A DNA stretch of 8,822 nucleotides from Bacillota bacterium (lineage in GTDB: Bacteria; Bacillota; Bacilli; Tumebacillales; Effusibacillaceae), in the NCBI GenBank assembly GCA_020059765.1, contig JAGVBM010000011.1, positions 1 through 8,822 of the forward strand, given 5' to 3'. Numbering within the stretch: the first letter of the stretch is position 1; each line of letters begins with the position of its first letter. Position numbers and translations under genes: made by a program. Shown here piece after piece: positions 1 through 6,740 of this stretch. The notes beneath the pieces were generated by a model. That model worked only from the letters and a program-made list of their open reading frames with translations, was not told where the DNA came from and did not search any database.

Positions 1-366
1 ACAAGGCTCCTTGCGGAGTATTCTGCTGTCGTGGCTCGTCATACGAACGCATACAGTCCAACCTCACTTTATGTTCAGCCCTTCCGCTTTCCGGCGTCCT
101 TCCGCGCTTGCCCAAGTTTACCACTGCAGCCCTTGGCGGCTTTGGCTTGTCACTTACCAATTCTGGACTGGAAAACGGAATTCCTTTTTTTGTCAAGAAA
201 CCTTTCATGCAGGACTTTTTCATGAGAAACTAGATAATTACGAGGGCAAAAGTTTGCAAGCACGAGAATACAACGGAAAAAGGAAGAGTAATGTGATATT
301 GTTGTGAAACAGCGTAAAATTGTTCAAATTTTGGGTGGAAGTCCAACCTTGAGGAGTTGTATCTTT
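1..366. other. Left-edge region without a supported gene
   Basis: No gene can be supported here. The first 175 bases or so are fairly GC-rich and start with a small inverted repeat (CAAG-GCTC-CTTG, 2-13). From about 180 to 366 the sequence turns AT-rich and has the look of intergenic DNA. One minus-strand frame stays open from about 196 to the left edge, about 65 codons with acceptable codon use. It has no family motif I recognise, so it could be the edge of a gene or a decayed fragment. Short plus-strand frames over the same bases show no ribosome binding site or motif. The last 50 bases probably hold the leader of the small membrane gene that follows; I found no convincing -35/-10 pair for it. 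Confidence 0.4.
351..356 (+). promoter_or_regulatory. Shine-Dalgarno for the small membrane protein
   Basis: GAGGAG lies 10 nt before a TTG codon at 367. It is the only good ribosome binding site in front of this reading frame. The more upstream GTG at 304 has an AAGGAAG (280-286), but 17 nt away, which is too far. The site therefore favours the TTG start. Confidence 0.4.
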
Positions 367-609
367 TTGAAGCAAACGAACTTCTTCTCTCTCTTGTATG
401 CGATTGTCGGTATATATTTGTTGCTCGAAGCATTTGGCTTGGGCAATGTTGTGCCCGATGGGACTGGAATCGGCCTTCATCCCTTCGGTATCGAGATTCT
501 TTTGCCCAACAGAAGCATCGGTTCTGTACGAACATTTTTGTCTCTTTTGGGGATTTTGTTCTTGCTGTACCCGATTTCGAATTTGGGTAACTTGTTCAAA
601 CGAAATTGA
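367..609 (+). CDS. Small two-helix membrane protein, unknown function
   Basis: This is an 80-residue predicted membrane protein that I do not recognise. From the TTG start it begins MKQTNFF and has a hydrophobic helix at about residues 7-25. A polar, glycine-rich loop follows (about 26-58), then a second hydrophobic helix at about 59-73 and a short basic tail ending FKRN. The alternation of hydrophobic helices with a G/P-rich loop looks like a real protein rather than a chance frame; overlapping frames on both strands give no such pattern. The same frame is open back to a GTG at 304 (101 residues), but that extra part reads like a leader and lacks a well-spaced ribosome binding site. The gene converges on the operon of the minus strand. 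Its TGA (607-609) lies in the presumed terminal bases of the IS200/IS605 remnant, so its natural C-terminus may have been replaced by the insertion. A chance ORF cannot be ruled out. Confidence 0.4.
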   Translation: MKQTNFFSLLYAIVGIYLLLEAFGLGNVVPDGTGIGLHPFGIEILLPNRSIGSVRTFLSLLGILFLLYPISNLGNLFKRN

Positions 610-613
610 ACAC

Positions 614-648
614 TCCCCCACCTACGGCGTTGCTAGTGAGGTGGGGGA
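614..648. repeat. Right-end hairpin, perfect 10-bp inverted repeat
   Basis: TCCCCCACCT (614-623) is the exact reverse complement of AGGTGGGGGA (639-648), with a 15-nt loop. GC-rich hairpins of this kind, with runs of C and G, are typical of the right ends of IS200/IS605 elements, where TnpA binds the single-stranded hairpin. Here it lies between two convergent genes and could also stop transcription from either side. However, neither side has a real run of T, so a standard rho-independent terminator is not supported. Confidence 0.7.
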
Positions 649-729
649 TTCTTGGGTAATCACCTCTAACGAGGTCAAGTCACGATCATGGAGAGTAGCG
701 CATTTCGGGCATATCCACTCACGGCACAA
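622..729 (-). pseudogene. TnpB (RNA-guided endonuclease) C-terminal fragment
   Basis: Reading the minus strand from 729 gives 35 codons and a TAG at 624-622. The first part reads LCREWICPKCATLHDRD. This matches the second half of the TnpB zinc finger (REW-x-CP-x-C-G) and the HDRD motif that carries the last RuvC-type catalytic aspartate, normally followed by INAA. Here the finger glycine is replaced by alanine, and the residues after HDRD (LTSLEVITQ) no longer fit the family. The tail ESPTSLATP is encoded by the right-end hairpin. The first CxxC pair of the finger and the other roughly 350 residues of TnpB are missing. No start codon or ribosome binding site is expected. It is non-functional as a protein; an RNA derived from it could in principle still fold like the 3' part of an omega RNA. 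Confidence 0.65.
662..675. repeat. Small hairpin inside the tnpB remnant
   Basis: ACCTC (662-666) pairs perfectly with GAGGT (671-675) across the 4-nt loop TAAC. With the larger hairpin at 614-648 it makes two consecutive stem-loops in the part of the element that in intact relatives forms the guide-RNA scaffold. The stem is short and could be chance. Confidence 0.35.
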
Positions 730-730
730 A

Positions 731-2071
731 TCACGCCGTCCGTTCCGCTTCCAGGAGATCTTGAATCGTGATCTTTTGCTCGTGCCGTTCCTTCGCAAAC
801 TGTCCGGAACGAAGCCACGCCTCCTGCGGAATCGAAAGGAACGCTACGACGATAGCCGGATCAAACTGAGTTCCGCTGTGCGCCGCGATTTCGGCGATTG
901 CCTCCTCATGACTCTTTCCTTTCCGGTACGGACGGTCTGATGTGATCGCGTCATATGTATCGCAAATTGCAAAAATCCTTGCCGGCAGCGGAATCTCTTC
1001 CCCTTGCAGCCCCATCGGGTATCCTTTTCCGTCCCAGCGTTCATGGTGTGACCGGACAATCGGCAAAGCAGGCCGCAAAAATTCAATCGGCTGCAGCATC
1101 TCATAACCGATAGTGACGTGAGTTTTCATAATCTCCCACTCGCCTTCGGTCAACGCTCCCGGTTTGCGCAGGATTGCATCGGGAATGCCGATTTTCCCAA
1201 TATCATGCAGCAAGGCGCCACGGGCAATTTGCACCAAATCTTGTTCGGGCACCCCCGCCCGGCGCGCCAAATGGATTGTATAGGAAGTAACACGCATGGA
1301 ATGACCTTCGGTTTCGTTGTCCCGGGAATCCAGTGCGGCACTCAACGCATGCAGGGATGCGTCATAGGTATCTTCGAGGGCAGACAGCAACCGTTCCAAT
1401 TCCTGGTTTTGCTGATTGATCTTTCGGGTAGAACGCAGAAACACCTGACGCAGGGAGAAATAAAGTACAGTAAAGACTGTCGCCACCAATAGCGTCCCGA
1501 TCAGTTGCATCTGCCGCATCGCCTGCAATTGGGTGCTGATGTTTCGTTCGACCAGCGCCACTTCCTTGATCTGACCCGCCTCATTGAGAATCGGAATCCA
1601 CAGTTTCAAAATTTCCGGGGCGGGACGGGTAAACACCACTTTGTTGGCGAAAGCTTGCTGAAGCTCTCCCTGCACGGGCACACGCTGGCCCACCTCATCC
1701 CGGTTATAGCTGAACAGAATCTCTCCGCTGGGAAGGATAAACTGGCTTTCCTCGATTCGATAAAGGTCGAAGTGCAGCCGAACCACATTCAATTGCGTAT
1801 CGTAGAGCACTTTTGCGGCCGGATTCCCCTGCTCCGAATAGATGTCGTTGTTCATTCCATTTGCTCCGTGCATCGCGTGCTGCTCCGCGAAGAGATTGGC
1901 GAACACTTTTTTGAAATGGATCGAAATCCCTTCCTGTGTCACTTGCACCGTTTCATCCAATATATTTCGCTGCACGAGAATCGAGAACGTCCCGGACAAA
2001 ATGACAATCCCCAAAAAGGTGAGAACTCCCAGCAAGACGATGAATCGCTTATACGGATTATAGGCCTGCAA
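731..2071 (-). CDS. Membrane-anchored HD-GYP cyclic-di-GMP phosphodiesterase
   Basis: Predicted to hydrolyse cyclic di-GMP at the inner face of the membrane in response to an outside signal. The protein has 446 residues from the TTG start. A first membrane helix lies at about 10-33 and an extracytoplasmic region at about 34-189 with Cache-like look (FILPSGEILFSYN). A second helix is at about 190-212, a short coiled coil at 213-235, and the HD-GYP domain at about 236-415. The metal and catalytic signature is complete: H257, HDIGK (H289, D290, K293), H318, HHERWDGKGYP (H342, H343, GYP 350-352) and DTYDAIT (D371). There is no GGDEF or EAL domain. The TTG at 2071 is chosen because AAAGGGGG ends 7 nt before it. 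An ATG at 2089 would add six residues and make an ATGA overlap with lysR, but has no ribosome binding site. It is last in the addBA operon, 14 nt after lysR. Its stop codon borders the tnpB remnant, so the last few residues could be altered. Family assignment is firm; actual activity and signal are unknown. Confidence 0.9.
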   Translation of the reverse strand: MQAYNPYKRFIVLLGVLTFLGIVILSGTFSILVQRNILDETVQVTQEGISIHFKKVFANLFAEQHAMHGANGMNNDIYSEQGNPAAKVLYDTQLNVVRLHFDLYRIEESQFILPSGEILFSYNRDEVGQRVPVQGELQQAFANKVVFTRPAPEILKLWIPILNEAGQIKEVALVERNISTQLQAMRQMQLIGTLLVATVFTVLYFSLRQVFLRSTRKINQQNQELERLLSALEDTYDASLHALSAALDSRDNETEGHSMRVTSYTIHLARRAGVPEQDLVQIARGALLHDIGKIGIPDAILRKPGALTEGEWEIMKTHVTIGYEMLQPIEFLRPALPIVRSHHERWDGKGYPMGLQGEEIPLPARIFAICDTYDAITSDRPYRKGKSHEEAIAEIAAHSGTQFDPAIVVAFLSIPQEAWLRSGQFAKERHEQKITIQDLLEAERTA

Positions 2072-2078
2072 GTCCGAT

Positions 2079-2086
2079 CCCCCTTT
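2079..2086 (-). promoter_or_regulatory. Shine-Dalgarno AAAGGGGG overlapping the lysR stop
   Basis: The lysR stop TGA runs directly into AAAGGGGG, which ends 7 nt before a TTG at 2071. The strength and ideal spacing argue for TTG as the true start of the HD-GYP protein. The ATG at 2089 lies partly in the same bases and has only GGCCACCGAATC upstream. The arrangement suggests that ribosomes ending lysR can restart on this site. Confidence 0.6.
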
Positions 2087-2949
2087 CATGATTCGGTGGC
2101 CAAGCTGACCAGCGCGATAATGGCAGGATGTTGCTGTTTGGATACGGGATATGTCAAATAAAAGTTCCTTGTTCCCGGCAACTCAGCCAAGACTTTAATC
2201 CGGCCGTAGCGTGTTGCCGGTCTGGCAGCCAGATCGGATACGATCGAGTAGCCAAGTCCCGCTTCCACCAGGGAAATGACCGCTTCCGTACTGTCCACTT
2301 CCGCCACATTATGCAATTCTGTGACAGAGCCGCCCCATTGCTGCAAGCTTTCTTTGACCGCTTGCCAGGTACCGGAACCTTCTTCCCGGAACACGAAAGG
2401 CAGTCCCTTCAAGTCACCGAACCCATCAATCTCTTCGCTGTCTGTCGGACCAATCAGCAGCAGCCGGTCGGTGGCAATCACATGTCCGATCAATTGCTCA
2501 TCTTCCGGTTTTTTCCCAACCACCCCGACTTCCAGCAATCCGTCCCGCAGCATGCGCAGCACATCGTCAGAATCATGGACGGTGATGCGGACTTCCACGC
2601 GCGGATATCGTTCCCGAAATTCCCGGAGCATTCCCGGCACCAGATAGGAACCGGGAATCGTGCTTGTCCCGATGCGCAGCAGACCGCTTAGTTCTCCTTG
2701 CAGCCCCTGACACTCATCGGCCAATTGATCCCAGGCATGCAGCAGCTCTTTCCCTTTTCGGTACACCAGGCGACCCGCCTCTGTCGGTTCGATGGTATCC
2801 CGATGCAGCAGGACCACACCCAGTTCATCTTCCAAGGTTTTGATCTGTTTGCTGACAGCCGGTTGGCTGATATCCAGAAGTTCAGCCACTGTCGAAAAGT
2901 TCCGGTGTTTCACCACCAAAAGAAACGTCCGAATACGCTTCAAATTCAT
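2086..2949 (-). CDS. LysR-type transcriptional regulator
   Basis: A 287-residue DNA-binding regulator of normal LysR length. The winged helix-turn-helix covers about residues 1-60, with the family core SQPAVSKQIKTLEDELG at 28-44 and LLHR...PTEAGRLVY after it. A linker helix spans about 61-85 and the effector-binding domain about 90-287, starting LRIGTSTIPGSYLVP. REEGSGTW (188-195) sits where related proteins bind a small anionic ligand. The overall style resembles the CysL/CbbR-like and the selenium-metabolism-associated branches of the family, but I cannot place it or name its effector. The ATG at 2949 is chosen because GAGGG ends 7 nt before it and it overlaps the addA stop as ATGA. A frame extension to 3063 lies inside addA. 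Most LysR genes stand divergent from their target; this one is embedded in an operon, so targets cannot be read from position and autoregulation through a local promoter is unlikely. Confidence 0.93.
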   Translation of the reverse strand: MNLKRIRTFLLVVKHRNFSTVAELLDISQPAVSKQIKTLEDELGVVLLHRDTIEPTEAGRLVYRKGKELLHAWDQLADECQGLQGELSGLLRIGTSTIPGSYLVPGMLREFRERYPRVEVRITVHDSDDVLRMLRDGLLEVGVVGKKPEDEQLIGHVIATDRLLLIGPTDSEEIDGFGDLKGLPFVFREEGSGTWQAVKESLQQWGGSVTELHNVAEVDSTEAVISLVEAGLGYSIVSDLAARPATRYGRIKVLAELPGTRNFYLTYPVSKQQHPAIIALVSLATES

Positions 2950-5900
2950 AGAATGCCCTCGTTTCTGCCGCAGAGGACGCGATATCCGCACTTCCTGCAA
3001 GCGGCTTGTTGTTCGGTCATGGGATATGCTTCCATGGTAACCCCCTGTTCCAGCCTTGTGCAAGTTTGCTGCAATTCGTCTGCCAATTGCGCCAGAGCCT
3101 GCGGACTCACATCCACGTCCACCGCCCGGTCCGTATCCAGAAAGAAGAGGACGGCCCGTTTCACCGGTTTTTGCAAAACGGCCGCTGCCCCAAGCGCATA
3201 CAGCTGCAATTGCACGGTATACTTCACGGCCAGCTCCGCCAGCTGCTCCTCACTCTGAATCTCGTTCGTCTTGAAGTCTACGACGGTGATGGATCCATCC
3301 GGCTCCGGAAGGATCAGGTCGATAAACCCGTGCAGCAGTGTCGATCCGCCTGTTCTTCCGGCAGTCGATCCGATACGGAAATAGAAAGACTGTTCCCGCA
3401 AGGAATCCGGCCGAAACCAAGGGCTGTTCAAATAGCGATCGGTCACTCGTTCCAGATACTCGGCAAGAACGCTCCGTTCCCCGTCGGACAATCCCGGCGT
3501 CGATTGGACATGGTGCCGAATGAGGGCCGATTTTTCTTCCGGTGTCTGCAGTGTTTCGAATAATTCGTGCACCAGGGTGCCCCGTACGTCGGCGTGCAGG
3601 CGGCGAAGCGGTTCGCGCTTCCCTTCTTCGCTCATGAATATCCCGCGTCCATCTTCCCCGGATGCTCGAGTGCTGATGTCCCCGTGAAACGTGGCAGGCA
3701 CATTTTCTTCCAGATCCGGCAGCAGTTCGCCAGCAAACGCTGCGTCCTGCCCTGTTCTCCGCAGTTCCGGAAGCTGGAACAGATACCGGTAGTAAAAGCG
3801 CCTTGCGCAAGTGCGGTACGCCATAAAGGCAGACGCGGAAAGCATCGGCAACTGTATGGAATCCGGATCTCCAACCGGGAACATCAGATCGGAGGCTGTT
3901 GCATCCGAACCATCAATCTGACGGCTCGCCGACTCGTCCGGCGGCCGCTTCATCCATCGTTCCCGCCAGATTTGCCAGGGTTTTTGCGGCTTGTCACTCG
4001 CCTCTTGCATCATCGGCAGTTCATGATTGATAAACAGTTGATACCCGGTGCCCTCTGCCGGATTCCCTTTTTCCATCGTTCCGGCTGGAAGTTCATCAAA
4101 TTTGCAGGCCAGGTGGGTTAGAATCCATTTTTGCCAGGAAGCTTGCTCCACTTTCGGTTTGCTGACTGACAGAATCAGATAATCGCGGGCGCGGGTCATG
4201 GCCACGTACAATTTCCGCTGCTCTTCCAATTCTTCCCGTTCTTTTTCCTGATCCCGCATCAAGAGGAACAAACCGTCCCCCTGGACATCCAATTTGCCGT
4301 CATCCGCCGAATCGCCATACCGTTCCGCTTTCAGCCCCATGCCGATTCCCGGGCGAATCAGACAGCGTCCCGCGTCATTCGTTGTCATTTTCCGTTTCAG
4401 ATCAGGCAAAAACACAACGGGAAACTCCAACCCTTTCGACGCATGGACGGTCATCAAACGAACAGCGCCGCCCGCAACGGAACCGCCGCCCAACTGCGCT
4501 TCCGTTTCCTGCACTTCGTCCTCACGCATTCGTTTCAGATGCTGCACGAACTCTTCCAGTCCGTATCCTTCCTCGCGCTGCAGTTCATCGGCGATCTCCA
4601 GCAGTTTGCACACATTGGCGTACCGCTGTTCGCCGCCGAACTGGGCCAACAGTACCTGCGGATAACCGCTTTCTTCAAGCATTCTCCGCAATCCGTCAAG
4701 CAAAGGGCGCACAGCAAACCGTTTCCGCCAGGCGGCCAATTGCTGGGCTGCGTCGATTGTTTTCGCGTATTCGACGTCACCCAGACGCTCTTTCAATAGC
4801 TCAGAAGACAGTTCCTGCCGCCGAAATCTTTCCAGATTCTCACGAATGGATCCTTCCTGCGCGAGCCAAAAGAGGGTCTCGTCCGACAAAGTGAACACCG
4901 GCGAGCGAAGCAGAGCTGTCAAAGCCACCTCGTCTGTCGGATCGGCAAGGGCCATCAGCCACACAAACAGGTCGGTGATCTCTTGTTTCTTGTAAAATTG
5001 ACGCCCTTTTTCGATCGCATAAGGGATTCCGTAGCGCTGCAGCGCCCGTTCGTAAACAGGCAGATGGGTTGTCGCCGAAAACAGGATGGCGATATCGCCG
5101 TATTGGACAGGACGGGGCATTTCCCGCTCCGCCTCCTTTTCTTTCCGGTAAACCAAGGGGGCTTGCCGATCCACCAACTCCCGGATGCGCAAGGCGATCC
5201 GCTGCGCTTCCCCGTCTCGTGAATCTTCCTCTTCTTCTCCTGCATGCACCAGAATTTCCACACAAGGCTGGCCATGCTCCGGATTTCTTGCCGCCTGCAG
5301 CGGCGCAAACCGCACTTGCCGGGCGTGCCGCAAATAACCGCCCTGCATCAACTGGGCAAAAAAATCGTTGATATAGTTGATAATTCCCGCTTGCGTGCGG
5401 AAGTTGATTCCCATATCGATCAGCCGATCCTCGCGGAGGGAGCGATGTTCTTCCTCCACTTCTTGAAACACGTCCACGTCTGCACCGCGAAACTTGTAGA
5501 TCGACTGTTTGCCGTCCCCGACCAAGAAGCGCTTCACTTCTCCGGAAGGACCGGCGATCCGGTCAATGATCGATTTTTGCAGACGGTTGGTATCCTGAAA
5601 CTCGTCGATCATGATAAACCGCAGCCGTTTCCGATAGGACTCCGCCACTTCCGGGCGGGTCTCCAGCATGTGAGCGGTCAGTCCTTCCAAATCATGAAAG
5701 TCAAGGGCGTACCGTTCCTTTTTCTTTTGCTGGTAGCGATCCGCCAGAGACTCGATCAGTTCCCCGAATACCCGCACGCGGTTCAGGGTGTCGGGGGCGA
5801 TTTCCAGACGGATCAATTGATTGAGGCTTGACTTGATTTCTTCATGGGCTTCCTTGACCGATTCTGTCCCGTATTTGCCCCACATGGTTTTCACCAGGTC

Positions 5901-6740
5901 GCGCAGCATCTGCCGAATCTCCGCATCTGCCGTACCGTCCCAAGTACGGAGCAAAGCCGAGCGTTGTTCCCAATGATGAATCCAGCCTTCCATCTTTGGC
6001 ACGTACTGGGGCAATTTTTTCTTGCTGTTCCCTATAACGGTTCCCAATTCGGGCAGCAGGATGCTTCGCACCAACGTATCGATCCGGTCTGTGAGATCGC
6101 GAATGCGGTTTTGTATGTCAGCAAGGGATCGTTCCGTGTCGCTGATGATCCGTTCCATCGGGTATTCGAACGTTCGTACCAATTCATAGGCTTGCAGCAG
6201 CGTTTCCAGAATCCAGCGGCGGCCGCCCCAAGCGAGATAGAAAGGCTGCAGCTGTTCAAACCGGTGCCGCATCGCTTCTTCCAACAGTTCATGCGCCGCT
6301 TGTTCCAGCAGCCGTCCGGCCTCATCAGGCTCCAGAACTTCGGCCAGCGGATCGATGGCCGCCTCCACCGGATGCTCTTTCAACAGCCGCATGCAAAAAC
6401 CGTGGATCGTCGACACGATGGCCGTATCCAGTTCGCTGTACACCTGCCGCCAATAGGTCTTGGCCGATGGATCGACTGTCTCCAGCAATTGCTGGACCGC
6501 CGAGCGAATTCTCCGTTTCATTTCAGAGGCAGCCAGTTCTGTAAAGGTGATTGCTACAATTTGACTCGGACGGGTATCGTGAACCAGCATCTCCATGTAT
6601 CGCTCCGTCAATACCCATGTCTTTCCGGAACCGGCTCCCGCCGCCACCAGCAAGTCATCCTGCAAATTGACAATCGCTTGCAGCTGGGCCGGGTTGGGTT
6701 CCGGGTTGCGAATTCGCTGCTTGCTTGCTTGCAATGTCAT
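2946..6740 (-). CDS. addA: AddAB helicase-nuclease, subunit AddA
   Basis: AddA is the 3'-5' motor and one of the two nucleases of the AddAB enzyme, which processes double-strand breaks up to a Chi site and loads RecA. At 1264 residues it is close to B. subtilis AddA (1232). Superfamily 1A helicase motifs are all present: Q motif region near 16-22, Walker A GAGSGKT (35-41), DEFQDT (379-384), VGDGKQSIYKFRGAD (407-421), NFR (446-448), TVHASKGLEFP (764-774) and YVAMTRARD (845-853). The C-terminal PD-(D/E)XK nuclease has H1058, GFID (D1141), VDFKT (D1155, K1157) and YTVQLQLY (1174-1181). Cysteines 978, 1248, 1251 and 1257 form the iron-sulfur nuclease pattern C...Cx2Cx5C. The start ATG overlaps the addB stop as ATGA, with AAGGGG 8 nt upstream inside the last addB codons; an in-frame ATG at 6806 is rejected. 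No frameshift or missing motif is seen. Confidence 0.96.
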   Translation of the reverse strand: MTLQASKQRIRNPEPNPAQLQAIVNLQDDLLVAAGAGSGKTWVLTERYMEMLVHDTRPSQIVAITFTELAASEMKRRIRSAVQQLLETVDPSAKTYWRQVYSELDTAIVSTIHGFCMRLLKEHPVEAAIDPLAEVLEPDEAGRLLEQAAHELLEEAMRHRFEQLQPFYLAWGGRRWILETLLQAYELVRTFEYPMERIISDTERSLADIQNRIRDLTDRIDTLVRSILLPELGTVIGNSKKKLPQYVPKMEGWIHHWEQRSALLRTWDGTADAEIRQMLRDLVKTMWGKYGTESVKEAHEEIKSSLNQLIRLEIAPDTLNRVRVFGELIESLADRYQQKKKERYALDFHDLEGLTAHMLETRPEVAESYRKRLRFIMIDEFQDTNRLQKSIIDRIAGPSGEVKRFLVGDGKQSIYKFRGADVDVFQEVEEEHRSLREDRLIDMGINFRTQAGIINYINDFFAQLMQGGYLRHARQVRFAPLQAARNPEHGQPCVEILVHAGEEEEDSRDGEAQRIALRIRELVDRQAPLVYRKEKEAEREMPRPVQYGDIAILFSATTHLPVYERALQRYGIPYAIEKGRQFYKKQEITDLFVWLMALADPTDEVALTALLRSPVFTLSDETLFWLAQEGSIRENLERFRRQELSSELLKERLGDVEYAKTIDAAQQLAAWRKRFAVRPLLDGLRRMLEESGYPQVLLAQFGGEQRYANVCKLLEIADELQREEGYGLEEFVQHLKRMREDEVQETEAQLGGGSVAGGAVRLMTVHASKGLEFPVVFLPDLKRKMTTNDAGRCLIRPGIGMGLKAERYGDSADDGKLDVQGDGLFLLMRDQEKEREELEEQRKLYVAMTRARDYLILSVSKPKVEQASWQKWILTHLACKFDELPAGTMEKGNPAEGTGYQLFINHELPMMQEASDKPQKPWQIWRERWMKRPPDESASRQIDGSDATASDLMFPVGDPDSIQLPMLSASAFMAYRTCARRFYYRYLFQLPELRRTGQDAAFAGELLPDLEENVPATFHGDISTRASGEDGRGIFMSEEGKREPLRRLHADVRGTLVHELFETLQTPEEKSALIRHHVQSTPGLSDGERSVLAEYLERVTDRYLNSPWFRPDSLREQSFYFRIGSTAGRTGGSTLLHGFIDLILPEPDGSITVVDFKTNEIQSEEQLAELAVKYTVQLQLYALGAAAVLQKPVKRAVLFFLDTDRAVDVDVSPQALAQLADELQQTCTRLEQGVTMEAYPMTEQQAACRKCGYRVLCGRNEGIL

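Larger units (their letters stand above)
606..732 (-). mobile_element. Remnant of an IS200/IS605-type (tnpB-carrying) element, right end
   Basis: About 127 bp that combine, on the minus strand, the 3' end of a tnpB-like gene, a GC-rich hairpin just after and overlapping its stop codon, and the bases TTCAA (610-606) about 4 nt beyond the stem. In IS200/IS605 elements the right end has this order: tnpB 3' end, imperfect-palindrome hairpin, then the cleavage site; TCAA is the right cleavage tetranucleotide in IS608. The left end, tnpA and most of tnpB are absent, so this is a dead fragment. In intact elements this same segment also encodes the guide (omega) RNA scaffold. Right boundary (about 732) is judged from where TnpB similarity appears to stop, next to the HD-GYP stop codon. 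Boundaries are estimates. Confidence 0.6.

Noticed and set aside
177..191. GGAATTCC followed by seven T as a terminator
   Set aside because: The palindrome has no loop and only four bases per arm, so it cannot form a stable terminator stem.
191..196. TTGACA on the minus strand as a -35 box
   Set aside because: No -10-like hexamer occurs 16-18 nt downstream.
238..621. 127-codon minus-strand frame across the small membrane gene
   Set aside because: Glutamine-rich sequence without motifs, the mirror of the TTG-rich plus frame; it also runs through the right-end hairpin. The plus-strand reading gives clear membrane helices.
614..648. Hairpin as a standard rho-independent terminator
   Set aside because: The stem is strong but there is no T run on either strand after it; kept as the right-end hairpin of the mobile element.
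2950..3063. Longer LysR protein starting at 3063
   Set aside because: The extra 38 residues precede the normal LysR N-terminus (MNLKRIRTF), lie inside addA and have no family counterpart.
1505..4121. Several 120-220-codon plus-strand frames opposite HD-GYP, lysR and addA
   Set aside because: All lie antisense to genes with full motif sets and show no motifs or ribosome sites of their own.
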